A stretch of DNA of 64,000 nt, taken from NCBI RefSeq assembly GCF_048544455.1, contig NC_133530.1, forward strand, positions 19,583,748 to 19,647,747, given 5' to 3'. Below are positions 21,971 through 35,367 of this stretch, piece by piece (positions within the stretch are counted from its first letter, which is position 1; every line of letters starts with the position of its first letter). The stretch comes from Silene latifolia. Taxonomy: Eukaryota > Streptophyta > Magnoliopsida > Caryophyllales > Caryophyllaceae. A program made the position numbers and the translations under genes. The notes under the pieces were generated by a model, which was given only the letters and a program-made list of their open reading frames with translations, searched no databases and had not been told where the DNA came from.

Positions 21971-24900
21971 TCACAGCATTAGGCAAACAGCTATAAATAT
22001 AGACAGGAAAGACAAGAGCGTGGACGCTGTTATTTGGTGTTGTCCGCTTGGAGACGATTTTGGAGCTTCTGGTGTTGCAGTTGGTGAGGAGGAGTCGTCT
22101 TTGACGACAGCAGGTAGAGGTGATTCAGAAATATCAGCTTCATTGAGAAGCGGGCTAGGTGCCTGTGCTGGGGGCAATACTGCAGGGTCTATGAGGCCGA
22201 TGAGTTCACCAGGCCGGACAGGGCTCATGTAAATTGGAGCTGGATCCATTGTCAGGCATCGATTTTCTGCAAAATGACCGGAAAGCGAGGGTGAGATTGA
22301 GCATATTGGACAGACATCAAGAACATTAAGCCCAAACAAAATAGTGTGGAAATCTTACTCTTGTACTCAGCAGCGCTTTTTGGGAACTCGGTAATTACTC
22401 CATCGACTCCAGCTCCCATGATATAATTGTTCATCTCATTAATCGGATCAGAAAAGAAGTCGTAAGGTATTTCTGAAAACTCATTTCTGAGAATCTGAAC
22501 ATATACCGGTAGCTTGAATGACTGTATATGTGGCACGACATCAGTCATACCTGCGGTATACCCTAAAAATGTAGGGAACACCGACTTCTTGTTGACAACC
22601 ACGGAATCTGCAAATTTCTTGATATCGGCTATTGTAGCATTAGGGGCACCGCGAATTGTCTCATCAACTTCATATACAAGCTCGTATTTTTTTCCTTTCA
22701 TCGCCTTTAAGACTGCACTACTGGTAGACTGGATCATAACATTTTTGGCTGTGGGATCATTATAGCCAGTCTTTTCTAATGCGCTCAGTACCGCATCAGT
22801 AACGCTCATGCTCTGCTCTGTTGCTAAGTACTTAGCATTCTGCGGTAAATAGAGTATATATGATCAGATATTCAGATGGAAGCGTAACCAACGATGGTAT
22901 CCTGGAGGACTAACCTCAATTTTGATTAAAACACCGGAAAGTGAAGACGCGTTTTTAGCAAGGTCCAAGAAGTCAGCCAAGGATATGAGCTTTCCAGCAT
23001 TCCGAAATTTAGGATTCCTGAATAATAAAGAGCCTGCGTACGGGCTTGATATTACAGCTGCAAATCAAGGCAAGAAAAAGTCAGTGCAAATATTAATTTT
23101 ACCAGAACGCAAACGAGGATAAGATTTAAGCAGAATGCAGGCACTTACGTTTCAAACTTTGAATATCGGTCCAGCTGAGGCTAAACGAAAATATTCCTTG
23201 ATTCGGCTGAATCTCAGAAGCAGTTGTTAACAGGTTCCTGAATTCAGTTTGAGTGACCGCTGTGCTGTTGATAAGATTGGCTGAGCTCAAGCAGAAAGGA
23301 ATACCATCTTTCGACATTTGGACAGGACAGTCAATTACATCAGCACCGTCTGATATAGCTGTTGTGTATGATATGTCGGTACAACCAGGGTAATCTCCAC
23401 TGGCCCCGAAATGTGATATAACCAAGGGCGCTGCTGTAAGAGAATAGAGGACAGTAAAAAAGCATTAGCAATGCGAAGTTTTTATATTAAGACAGGAAGC
23501 CATGCACAAGACAGGAGTTCTGACCTTTAACTGATGCATTGCTGTCTACATGAGCAAAGCAATCTGTGGAAAGATTAAAGCGTTAGACACGTCTAAGGCG
23601 CACAAAAAAATTGACGACACTGGAAAGGACTCGATTACTCAAAAACGGAGAAGGAAACAGAAATAATACCCCTGGCTTCTGATAATGTCATTGGGAAGTC
23701 GGTGAGGACACCATCAACAGAGAAGTCCTTATTGTCGATGAAAGAAAGATACTCAGCAACGGGGTTGAAACTGTAGTTGTAGGGAATAAAATTGTCGTTT
23801 GCAAAGTCTGAAGCAAAAACCGCAAGCCCACTCTTATGAGCATCCGCCACAAGAGAAGTATGAGGTAGTAGATACGAGGTTTCATCAACAGGCAATATGT
23901 AACTCTTCGGAACAAGGATTCCAGACGCGAAGGTCTGAATGAATGTAAGGTTCTTCAAGAGTGAACCATAAGTTTGGTTGGTTGAAACTTCAATAGCATC
24001 TTGGTCAAGAAAGCGGAAAATCAATTTTGTTTCTGTTGTTGCGAATGTAGTTGCTAGTTCTTGTAGAAAGGCAATCTCAGGGGATGAGATATGGCTAATG
24101 ATCACGTTCTCGGCTGCACTGATGAGGTAACTGCTCATGCTCAAATTGTTTTGGCTATAGAAAGCATCATGCTGCAGCAAATTGTATTGATTATTAGCGA
24201 CTACATTACCACCCCAGTGCCTCAACGGCTCTAGAATTTGCAGGGTAAGGTGGGGTCGGATGTAGGGCATGCATAAGCTATCGAAAATGATGTGATTAAG
24301 GCTACATAAATTCTCATTGAAGACGGGCATATCCGTCACAATCTGAAGATGGGTCAAGTAATACCTAAGTGGGTAGATAAGACAAAAGCAGAATGCTACT
24401 CCCTAGGCATTCTGCTTTTGTCTTATCTACCTACTTGCTGTTAAGGTGAATAGCATAAAACTTACCTGAATATTTAACCAAAATCCAGCAGGTTGGGTTT
24501 GAGTAAACACATCTTCCACTGTCAGGATTACGCCGATACCATCAAAAGTAGGAGGGCGAGAATAAATTCCCTGAGTTACTGCAGCAATTGATGAGAGAAA
24601 TCAGTAATGGCTGAAAGCATCGTCGAAGCATTAAAGTAACGAGTGTAGAAAACGCTAGTCGAGGTCATATAGATAACTTACAAGAGACAAGTCGAAGTTC
24701 TTCGAGAGTAAAATCAATGGGGAAGTATCCGTCTGTTTTGACACCATCGACAACATAGCTGTTCGCCTGGTTTGGGTAAACCGCTTCCACAGTAGAAGCA
24801 TTGTTTAGCATGATATTAGGGAAGCAAATCCCAGCCCCGTCTCTAGTGAGTTGGACATCACACCACAAAACCAAGTCTGGTGCACTAGTCATCACAGCCA

Positions 24901-25548
24901 TAGAGTAGGCATCAGCACCAGAGTCCGGAAACAAGCCTGAGAATCCACCACGAGCTATAACTAGCGGCGAAGACCCTGTAAAATCAGAGTTTTAATTATT
25001 TTTTTCAGAAAAACAAAGATGAATATGATTGTCAACTATTTATATAGATAATAAAGAGTAAAATTCAATTTATTTATAATGCTTTGTTGACATAGCAAAG
25101 TATAAGAAGCAATTCACCATCAATGACATCTTAATCAATGGCGAATCTAAAGTTTATTTCCGTTTGTCTAAGGACATGAGGCTGTGAGACGTTACAAGCT
25201 TGTGACCGTGACAAGATTTATGTCATTTAATTTACATACGTTTGTTCAATATATGTTAGAAGTACTTTAATCAAGAAATGAATAGAGGACGTATTAGCTA
25301 ACTATATATTCAGATATTCTAGATAATTTTGTTATTAGTATAGTTATTCAAAATATGCGAGGAATGTTAAAAAACGTATACAATCAAATGGAACAGAGGA
25401 AGTAACCGAAAGAAACAAGGAGAGAAATCGAAAAATTACCATCCAGAGTTGGCCATTTAGGAGACTTAGCAGTAGAATTCTGAGCTAATATAAAAGTCGA
25501 AAGCTGAAGTAAAACAAAACCCAGTGCAACAACATTATAACCTCCCAT
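21971..25548 (-). CDS. GPI-anchored glycerophosphodiester phosphodiesterase-like protein GDPDL-1 (SHV3-like)
   Basis: Nine exons: 25440-25548, 24682-24975, 24466-24578, 23670-24171, 23525-23563, 23149-23433, 22915-23057, 22359-22839 and 21971-22266; 753 residues, all GT-AG. The ATG at 25548 ([10 protein letters not shown]) starts a signal peptide; the frame upstream has no ATG. Two GDPD-like domains follow: residues 37-339 ([30 protein letters not shown]) and 353-656 ([30 protein letters not shown]). The usual HRG and ExD catalytic residues are altered in both. Then come a Ser/Pro-rich linker ([21 protein letters not shown]) and a hydrophobic tail, [17 protein letters not shown], fitting a GPI signal. 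SHV3 and its relatives act in cellulose and pectin organisation and root-hair and tip growth. Intact. Confidence 0.9.
24367..24436. repeat. Near-perfect 30-bp inverted repeat (hairpin) in GDPDL-1 intron 3
   Basis: Arms 24367-24396 and 24407-24436 match at 29 of 30 positions around a 10-base loop. The arm core is GATAAGACAAAAGCAGAATG. Neither arm has a counterpart in intron 3 of the paralogue GDPDL-2. It lies close to the exon 3 donor at 24465. Confidence 0.9.
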
Positions 25549-25599
25549 GGCCGGAAAACTAATTTTCCGGCGTAACAATATTACTTCTTCTTCTTCTTT

Positions 25600-26090
25600 T
25601 TCTTGATATTGTTGTTATTGGTATAATTGCAATTCAGGTCAACGGAGAATGTAGAGATAATTGTGATTAATGAAGAAGATGTCAATGATTTTACAAGTTG
25701 GTGAAGAGTTATCTGTAATATTAAATTAAATGATGATAGAAGATGATGAAGAATATATATATATATATATATGAGAGAAATAATGGAGGAAAGAATGTTG
25801 GAAATGTTCCATTGTAGTAGTAATATGAGAACGCGTTTGCACGTAGTTTTGGTGTTTGTTGAAAATGACAGTTACTACTGGGCGGTTGCTGGCCGCTTTG
25901 TTTATACTGTTTTTGACGGCTTCGTTGATGTTTAGGACGATTAAGGATTTTATACGTGGTACCTTTGAATTTATGCGTTTTTCTATGTTCCACGTCCTTC
26001 GTCTCACTCATTTGTTTATTATTAATCAATCATAAACAAAATAAATGATGGAGACAAAGGGATATTGCATTTTTTTTTTGTGTGCCGACG
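25600..26090. other. Upstream region of GDPDL-1
   Basis: 5' flank of GDPDL-1 with an (AT)n run at about 25753-25771 and pyrimidine-rich (TTC)n near 25585-25600 just upstream of the start. No other gene. Confidence 0.5.
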
Positions 26091-26525
26091 AGGACCAAGA
26101 GCAGGTGCGATAACAGACCTTGAGCAGGCATTGCCTGCACATGCCACGGAAAGTAGGACACGACAACCCGGGTTGGCCGGGCCAGATAGCTCATGCTGTT
26201 GATCACAAATCATCTTTAACAACCCCGTGCTACCATAGAGTACTACACAGAATTGGCACAGCTTAGCACGGCAGCCATGGCTCGTGAGCCGTGCCTAGGC
26301 ACAGCCTCGTCGGGGCACGACACGCTCAAAATACAAAGAAATTGGATTAAGGTGGAGGAATTGTTAAGGCACGCTCAAGCACGGTACGGCACGACACGCA
26401 TGAGTCGCGGACCATGCTTGGGTCACCATTTTCATTTGACTGGCATGACATGGCATAAATCCCACATTCATGGGCCTGGGCCGTGCCATTTTCTTTTCCG
26501 TGCACGGTGAACCAGCACTTCCATC
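26090..26525. repeat. GC-rich GCACG/GGCACGAC repeat, likely non-autonomous hAT-type
   Basis: An island of much higher GC than its surroundings with many GGCACG and CACGAC motifs, ending CTTCCATCTCTACT. A related island at 39050-39440 ends CTTCCATCTCTCTACT. Such GGCACGGC-rich non-autonomous elements are common in plants; the left boundary is unclear. Confidence 0.45.
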
Positions 26526-26637
26526 TCTACTGCTGATCAAGGGAATGAGAGTGAATAGTTTAGGTCATTTTTTTTTGTTCGTCCTCTACCGTCTAATAAT
26601 TCATTCAATGGTTCGAGACCGATTACCATAAGTTGAA

Positions 26638-26797
26638 TAGCTAGTCTTGCTTGTGACGGGATTAAAAAGGGAGAGGGAATAAGGTGGGGCACCCCACATG
26701 TGCTTCTCACTCACCTCTCAATGGGCATATTGTGACAGGAAACGGTATCCGTCACAAGCTTGTGACAGATACCGCCCGTCTTCAATGAGATTTTGTG
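26638..26797 (-). mobile_element. Mutator-type MITE with 9-bp target duplication, copy 1
   Basis: Flanked by TAAGTTGAA (26629-26637) and TAGGTTGAA (26798-26806). Ends contain GTCTTGCTTGTGACGGG and GTCTTCAATGAGATTTTGTG. The interior (GGTGGGGCACCCCACATGTG) matches 37941-38126 in the opposite orientation. Confidence 0.75.
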
Positions 26798-27530
26798 TAG
26801 GTTGAAACCAACATAGGTAATAGAAATAAATTGTACACCCTAATCCCTATCACCCAAAAAAAGTGTTAGTTGGGATTAATTTATACCTCCGTTATAAATT
26901 AATTTATAATCTCATTAAAGTATAATGAGATTAATTGGGGAAATAGATCTTCAATTTCACAGTTCTTTATTCTTATTCTAATTTTTTCTGAACATCAAAA
27001 GTCTCTTCTTCATATATATTTATGACATTTCTACTTCTTTAGTTTCACCACTGTTTATTTCAAAAGATTTTTATTTAGATAATCCAGTGACACCCAATCA
27101 CTTCCGTTCATATATAAATAAATAGATTTATAACATACAGTCCATCCTACAGGGACATGATTAGTCACATTCAATACCAATTAATTGCCTCGTACTAGAT
27201 AAATGATTTAAAGAATCAAAGAGAATGCAAGTAAATACAACAATGACTCACTAGTTAGCAAGCGACCCGGTTTTTAACAATGAAGACGGTGAGTAGTCCT
27301 CTGGTGTAGCCACTAGCTAGCCAGACTGCCCGCTACAGCCTTCATGCGCAATTTCTTTACTTACAGCCTTGCCCTAAATCCGGTCCAAAGCCACATTTGA
27401 ATAGCTCAATATGAGGACGTAAATAATCATGTTCCCGCAAGATGAACGATTGATCAGGGATGGATGACGGATTAGTACAAACAAATCAATTAAGTCAGTC
27501 GGAAAAAAGGGTAACTAAATGATCACAAGT

Positions 27531-30500
27531 TCACAACATTAGGCAACCTGCCAGAATGATTGGCAGTACAGATAACAGTGTGGACGAGGCAATCTGGATT
27601 TGTTGGCCTGCAGATGATTTTGGGGCTTCTGCTATGGAAGTTGGTGCGGACGAATCATTTTTGGCGGCGACAGCGGGTAAAGGCGACTCTGAAATATCAG
27701 CATCATTGAGAAGTGGGTTAGGAGCCTCAGCTGGGGGCATTTGATCCGGAGCTACCAGGTTGATGAGTTGAGCAGGCTGAACCGGGCTCATGTACATTGG
27801 TGTGGTTTTCATTTTCAAACAGAGATTTTCTGCAAGATTACCAGAACAAAAGAGGATGAGAGAAAGAGGACCTGAAAACTAATTCAAAAGGCATTGAACA
27901 TTTGAACATGCATCAGCAACAAACCAACAAGGGGTTAGTGCCAAAATGATTGAACAGGTAAACAAAATTAAACCGAACGAATGAAGAATGGATTATACTG
28001 CAGAAGGTTCGAGTCTACTAGTCTGACAGTTCCTCAAAATTCTTGTTGAGAACATTTAGCCTCAACAAAGTATAGTGTAATATTTGTTTAAAGTTTTTAT
28101 GTCAGAGTGAGACTTACTCCTGTAATCAGTAGCAGTTTTTGGAAAATCGGTAATAACTCCGTCTACGCCAGCCGCCAAGACATAAGAAGTGATCTCGACA
28201 GTCGGGTCGGAAAAGAAGTCGTAAGCTATATCCACAAACTCATTTCTGAGAATTTGAACGTACACCGGCATCTTGAATGACTGTATATGTGGCACAACAT
28301 CGGTCAAACCCAGGAGAAATCCCGTATTTGTGGGGTAAACAGACTCCTTGTTGACAACCACGGAATCAGCAAAGGTCTTGATATCTGCTATTGTATCATT
28401 GGGGGCATCACGTATTGCCTCATCAACTTCGTAAACAAGCTCATATTTCTTTCCCTTCAACGCCTTCAAAACAGCGCTGTTTGAGGACTGGATCATAACC
28501 TTTTTAGCGGTGGTGCCATTATATCCAGCTTTTTCCAATGCACCCAGTACTGCATCAGTGACACTAAGGCTTTGGTTTGCGGCTAGGTATTTTGCATTCT
28601 GCATAGATAATCATATTGAGATTTCATATATTTTCACCTTCATTTATACGTAGACCATGAAAAGAACGCTTTAAGATCCTTTCAAAGGCGTTAGAATCAG
28701 ATAAAAAACTAATAAAAAGCAACTCCTACGAAGGCATTGCGATACAGCGGACTTTTACCCGTAGCTTTTCAATTACTGAGAAACGTATTTCCAAGTACTC
28801 CGTACATGACTTATTCAGTGTCAAATAACAAAGGTTGATCTGTAAGCATGCATGTATGAGATAAACTCAAGCCTAAATACTCAGATCATGAAACTATTAA
28901 ATGCCTGCAAAAATTGCATCTAAATGTCAAGATTTTCGGACAACATCAGATATCTATGTTGCTTTTCATAACTGACACTTAGCACCATCCTAAATCTTTG
29001 TAGTTTGTAGTATGTAGCCCTTTGGTAGCGTTCCCCCATAGAGCTCAACAATCCGACAATAAGCTGACATACAATTATACAAAGACGCAAGTACAACTAC
29101 CAGTGTTATACAGGCATGCTAATACCCCAAATGATGAAGAGGAAATCATAATTTTCAGAAGGAAAAAACTTAACAATAGGTACTTAGGAGCACTCACCTC
29201 TATCTTGATCAAAACACCAGAAAGCGAAGACGCATTTTTAGCAAGGTTCAAGAAGTCTTCTAAGGAAATGAGCTTCCCAGCATTCTTAAATTTTGGATTC
29301 CTCACCAAAAAAGACTCTGTGAATGGGCTATATATCACGGCTGCATATCAAGGCCAAAAGAAGTCAATGCTTGCTTGATTAAGAAACTCAAAGCTTACTT
29401 GATTAAAAAAATGTCACACAGTCAGCTACTCTAAGATAGAGAAGGGCAAAGGCCTGGCATGGCATGGCAGTGGTCCTGTCAACAACAGCGGTTTTATATT
29501 TTATTCAGAACGACGGGCATGTAGTTCTTAATGTCAGCAACGGCAATTGGAAGATGATATTGTGCCATGAGTGCAAGAGAAGAAGAGAAAGGCGAGTGAG
29601 AGAGGGGAAAAAATAGGGAAAGGGGAGGAGCAGAGGTGGCAGAAAAACAGACAAAGAAGGCGGAGTTTTAGGGTTGGCCTGATACCATGAAGGAGGTTGA
29701 ACTGTTGCCTCACATTATCTATCACAGATGTCAGCAATTGATCAAAGGTGCTTTTCTCAAGACACCATGGAAACAGAACTTCTTGATGAAATGCCGGTAT
29801 TAATTTTCGTAGAATGTAGATGAGGACAACATTTTAAACGTAGTACGAGTAACATTTTTGGGTGCTAAATCCAAAGTCGAAAGGGAAATCTATATGAATT
29901 GGTCTTAAATATGAGATCAACTCATAAAGATATAACCCTATAATCATAAAAGACATGATGATAAATTAAACAAGTTTGTTCAAGCACCAGAGCCACTTAC
30001 GTGTCAAGCTTTGAATATCTTCCCAGCTGAGGCTAAATGAAAATATTCCTTGATTCGGCTGAATCTCGCTAACAGTTGATAGCAGATTCCTAAAGGGAGT
30101 TTGGATAACCGATGTGCTGTTCATGAGATTGACAGAACTCAAGCAAAAAGGTGTACCATCCTTCGACATTTGGACAGGACAATCAATTACATCTGCCCCA
30201 TCTGATATAGCTTTTGTGTATGATATGTCGGTACAACCAGGGTAATCTCCACTTGCCCCGAAATGTGATATAACCAAGGGTTTTTCTGCAAGAGAATAGA
30301 TTACAGTAAAAAAGTTATTAGCAATGAGAAGTTCTTCTACGAGAGTACAAGTTGTAAAGAGTAAAAAGGCTCACTTTCTGCTGTTGCACTGCTGCCAATA
30401 TGAGCAAAGCAATCTGCACAAAGATGAGAGAATGGTCAGCATAGAACAGGCATTAGAAAATTTAAGGTACTAAATATAATAACAACACACGAAAGGACTC

Positions 30501-33500
30501 AGTTATGCCAGAAAGTTGACTCAAAAAGCACGAGTCATAAGACACGCATGAAGTGAAGCCCTGAAAAGCTATTCCCTCAACAGCTGAAGAAACTGGAAAA
30601 TTCTTCTTTCCTCAACTTTTAACGATTTACAACCTTGAAAATGCTCAATTCTCTTATTTTACTAACATTACACAGCTTGTGTAACAATTTGACATGATTA
30701 TATTCTACCACAAGCCACATTAGGATTATGATTTATGAATCTATCCTAAATTGGAGCTCTTGGTCTATATATAACATGATGAGTCATAAGAAAACTTCTG
30801 TCGAATTATGGTCCACGCAGATCCCATAGTTCGTTGCTATGAAAGAAACAAAGTGATGGCTACTTTTGTTCTTTGGTAGCCAGTAGCCACAACAAAATTT
30901 AAATAAAAAAATTATCATAAAAAAATGCCATCTCATGTTCCTTTTCAGGGGCTGAATTGTAAATATTTGGTGATTGCAAAAAGTTCTGGTAGGATCCATT
31001 AAACTAGATATATTGTCAAGCAACACCATTTTAGGGAAAAGAAGACTCTAGAGGTGTACCATTTTATATGATAAAAATTAGTTAGATGGTAACCATTTAA
31101 CAATTTGCTATGAAGCACCAAAAATAGAATATATACCTCTGGCTGCCGATGATGTCAACGGGAAGTCAGTGAGCATACCATCAACTGAGAATTCATTATT
31201 GTCAATGAAATTAAGATACTCAGTAACTGCGTTGTAACTGTAATTGTAGGCAATTACATTGTCATTTGCAAAGTCTGAAGCATAAACTTCAAGCCCATTC
31301 TTATGAGCATCTGCCACAAGAGAAGTATGAGGTAGCAGATATGTGGTAGCATCAACAGGCCATATGTAAGTCTTTGGGACAAGGATTCCGGACGCAAAGC
31401 TCTTAATAAACGTGAGGTTCTTCAAGAGAGAACCATAAGTTTGGTTGGTTGAAACTTCCGTAGCCTCTTGGTCAAGAAAGCGGAAAATCAATTTTGTTTT
31501 TGTCGCTCTGAATGGCCTTGCCATTTGTCGTAGAAAGGCAATCTCGGGGGATGAAATATGACTAATGATCACAGTCTTGGCAGCACTGATGACATAACTT
31601 CTCATGCTCAACTTATGTTGACTGTAGAAAGCATCATGCTGTAGAAAATATAATTTTTTTAGTGATGAACCATTTTAAAGAGTTTTGAGCCAAAAAAAAA
31701 ATGCCAGCTTTAGAACATGTCTGACCGCTCTAAAATAATGTGATTGATGGCAATATCTTGAGTGCTAGGGTAAAGACGTACCTCAACATTTAACCAAAAG
31801 CCAGCGGGTTTATTTTGCGTAAAGACATCTTCCACTGTCTGAATTTGAAACAGACTACCATCAAAATTAGGAGGGCGAGAAAAAAGTCCTTGAGTTACTG
31901 CATCAATTGAAAAGATAATTCAGTATTGGCTATGAAGACCTCAAGAGCCGCTCTCCCGAGTCTCCCCACAGAATTCCTTACAGCAATTAAATTAGATGTT
32001 GCCAGATAGATAGTTAGATGTTGTCAGATAGATTGATAAATACAGGATTTTCATCGATGGTCAAGCAATTAATTGTAAGCATAAACAGTGCATTATCTTG
32101 ACTTACAATAGACGGATTGAAGCTCTTTGAGAGTGAAATCAATAGGGAAGTATCCACTCTTTTTAACGCCATTAACAATATAGCTGTTCACTTTTTTTGG
32201 GTAAGCCATATCCACATTAGAGCCATTATTCAGCATGAGAGTAGGGAAGCAAATCCCAGACCCATCTTTAGTGAGCTGCACATCACACCACAATACCAAG
32301 TCCGACACACTAGTCATCACAGCCATGTTGTAGGCATAGGAACTGGAATCAGGAAACAAGCCTGAGAATCCACCACGAGCTACAACTAGAGGCGAAGACC
32401 CTGCAAAACCAGAATTTAGTTTATTTAGAGCAAACATCTAACCAAAACATTCTGATGGAGCAGTACTGTTTTTGAACATGGAGAAAATATCTGAAACATA
32501 ATACTCCGTAAGTGCGTAACCAATAGCAATCAGATCAACGGCAGATAAGTAGTGCTAAGCACAAGTATGATGACATTAGAGCATCAACATTACAACTTTA
32601 TTGTTCGGATAATTATTCCCTCAATATAAATGATTGGCAAACGTGAAACTAAATTACTATACATTCTTGTTGCACTGCGCCGATGAAACTATGAGAAATC
32701 TCCACTTTGGTGCCGTGAGGTTTAACAAATTACACTTAGGTGACTAGTAGTACGGCATACCCAAATATTCATTTAATTTAGTGAACGAGTAACTTTGTGC
32801 GCAAACCAACTTAGCCCGACTCTTCAATTTAGCTCGCTTACTCGTGTGCAACACTCACACTCTGACATATTATGATATACTTCAACGCTTCATTTTAAGC
32901 CAAAACACGAGGATTTTCACAAATAGTAGAGACCTTCATTTGTATACGTACCCGAAACATAAAAAATCCCTAGAGGCAACAATTGTAACAACTTCAGACC
33001 TAACTTTATAGAATTCTCACAAACTAAAATAACAAATATACTAGAAAAGTCAATGAACACTACTGTTATGATTCAGCAAATACTTCAAATAAAGATAATA
33101 ACAAGTCCCAATCAGACTTAAGGATCCACAACTATGATTATTTTTGGACTTGTAATGTTTCTAAAATAGCTCCAAGAACAAGTCAACAAACCAAACTTAC
33201 ACTAGCCCACAACTATCAACCATCAAATATAGTTCCAATAACACACTAATGTTCCTAAATTAAGTAAAATAAGCTCAATCCTGCACAATCCCACTTCACA
33301 AAATCCAAAACCAACTTCAGATCTTGCATAAAACCAGCATAACCGAAGAGGTTTTAGCCTAGTGGTTAAGACGGAGGTATCGTGTTAAAATTAAACTACC
33401 CATCAAAGATAAACACAGCAAAACCCAAAACTAGCTCATACCCACTTCCTAAAATCAAATTTTACACAAACCAATCTCCCAAATCAATTCAAAACAACAA

Positions 33501-33976
33501 AAAAATCCATTTTCAAAATCCTCAAACTTAAACTACCCATCAAACAAAACCACAACAAAAGCAAAATCTAGCTCATACCCACTTCATAAAATCAAAATTA
33601 ATTCATACCCATCTCTCAAATCAATGCAGAAATCAACTAAAACAGATAAAAATTCCAACTTTATAACTAAATTTACACAAATTCTTGGTTAAGACAGTCC
33701 TAAGTTAAGACGGCACTCACAACCGATTTAAAAAGGCAATAACAAAAGAAGGGTTATGAAATGTCTTAACTTAAGACGGTCTTAAGCAAGACCTACTCGA
33801 AAACAAAGAAAGATCAAAACTTTACCATCCAATGTTTGCCATTTAGGAGATTTAGAAGCAGCATTCTGAGCTGCAACTGAAGTAAAACCTGAAAACTGAA
33901 GTAATACCAGTAGAAACACTGCAATAACATTATTAGCTAGATTGTGAGCTTCCATGGCTGAAAATTTGAGTGACAT
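27531..33976 (-). CDS. GPI-anchored glycerophosphodiester phosphodiesterase-like protein GDPDL-2 (SHV3-like)
   Basis: Tandem paralogue of GDPDL-1 with the same nine-exon plan: 33826-33976, 32107-32400, 31782-31897, 31137-31638, 30375-30413, 30001-30285, 29198-29340, 28118-28598 and 27531-27829; 769 residues. Six internal exons have exactly the lengths seen in GDPDL-1. The start is the ATG at 33976; the second ATG (MEAHNL, 33955) is equally possible. Order: signal peptide, GDPD-like domain 1 ([17 protein letters not shown]), domain 2 ([18 protein letters not shown]), Ser/Pro linker, and hydrophobic GPI-type tail [17 protein letters not shown]. As in its neighbour, the canonical HRG and ExD residues are not kept, typical of this plant subfamily, whose enzyme activity is weak or doubtful. 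Introns are larger: intron 1 is 1.4 kb, with MITE-like inverted repeats near its 5' end. Wall assembly is the inferred role. Confidence 0.9.
33681..33792. repeat. Small inverted-repeat element in GDPDL-2 intron 1
   Basis: GTTAAGACAGTCCTAAGTTAAGAC on the left is mirrored by GTCTTAACTTAAGACGGTCTTAA on the right, with about 65 bases between. It has fold-back MITE form and lies close to exon 1. Related ends occur near 11810. Confidence 0.55.
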
Positions 33977-34019
33977 TAATGGAAGCTGTTACTTGTTAGT
34001 GATTATAATTTGAAGGAAA

Positions 34020-34036
34020 TAATAATAATAATAATA

Positions 34037-34076
<40 letters not shown>
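34020..34076. repeat. (AAT)n microsatellite in the GDPDL-2 5' region
   Basis: About 18 AAT/ATA triplets with one interruption, 45-100 bases upstream of the GDPDL-2 ATG. It is likely within or just before the 5' UTR and polymorphic in length. Confidence 0.85.
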
Positions 34077-35130
34077 TAGCGATGAATAAGGAGAATAATG
34101 TGAAGTGGGATTCGGTGGAGTTTGTCTGAAAATGAGGAGGATGACAAAGTCCAGAAATGAGAGAGAAACTTTGATTTAGGAAAGGACAGACTTGTGTGAT
34201 TTACTTTACAGGTGGGCATGGTTTTATACCCCCAATCCCAATTTCTTTTTTTTCTCAATCAATTTGGTTTTGTTTATTCTAGCAAGTCGGAATCCGTTCT
34301 GGTCAATAGTTATCGGTTTTAAGTTTCTCATATAGAATTCGAATAAGGATAATTATTATTGAATTGAGAGGATACTAAATTATTTATAAAAGTAATGATT
34401 GTAAATGTATTGTAAAATGTTGATTACAATATTACATGTTCTAAAATATTGACGGGATATATATTTAAACGTTAAGTTTAGGATAAAAGAGCTAATGATT
34501 TTGTTGTGTTAGTTGTATTAGGTGTTGATCGTAATAGTTATGGTTATATTGTTGACTTTGTTATTGAAATAACTCTTTTCCCATTATAAAAAGAAAATAC
34601 TATGTAGATAAACGAGTTATTTAGATTGGATATTCATTGTTTAATTGTTTAATTGTTTAATTGAAATTTGGTATCCTCATATGTGTTACAGCCCACAAGG
34701 GTGAGTTACTTTTTTAATAGTAATTTACTTAGAGTTAGTTTTAATCAAAATTATGATTTCTTTTAAAATTTTGAATCAATCATCTAAAGTATGTTATTCT
34801 ATTTTAATTCGTCCATTTTATTTGATGTAAGCAAATTATAAGGACAAATGTTCTTGATAGAACTCAAACTCAAATTACAAATAACAACCTTTGTAACTTT
34901 ACCAGCTAAATATTTGCTGTCATTTATTTAAATTTGTTCATTCTAGATACAATCACTCTCAAATTTGAAATTCTAACTATTCTTTGCACATTTTATGTTC
35001 ATATCAATTTTGTATCTAGTCCATTCAAAATAGGTCAATTTCGTGTAGCAACTAAGATTTTATTTTTCTTCTTTCTATTTAGCAAAAACAACAAAGTGTA
35101 TAGTTGTATGATTTCTAAAAGGAAAATGAA

Positions 35131-35254
35131 AGGGCGCCACCCGGTGACACTCAATTTGGGCGCCACCCTCTCACATGGGGTGAGTGGAGACCCATTCAAT
35201 TAAAAAGGATTGTGAGAGGGTGACACCCAATTTGGGCGTCACCGGGTGGCGCCC
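35131..35254. repeat. GC-rich fold-back element
   Basis: Arms beginning GGGCGCCACCCGGTGACA and ending TGTCACCGGGTGGCGCCC (seen as TCACCGGGTGGCGCCC at the right) are nearly perfect inverted repeats of about 45 bases around a short centre (35175-35210). Each arm also contains a second CAATTTGGGCG(C/T)CACC unit. It is an island of high GC in AT-rich DNA. No clear target duplication. Confidence 0.7.
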
Positions 35255-35367
35255 TATCACTATCCTTTCTAAAAAGACAAATGTTCTAGTAGTATCACAA
35301 TTCACGACATACATTTGAGAAAAAAAACGCCATTTTTTTTTAAGATGAATATAATTCGTCTTAAAAT

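Noticed and set aside
25384-25578. Upstream start of GDPDL-1 at 25578
   Set aside because: That codon is TTG; the first ATG in frame is 25548, which begins a good signal peptide and aligns with the paralogue.
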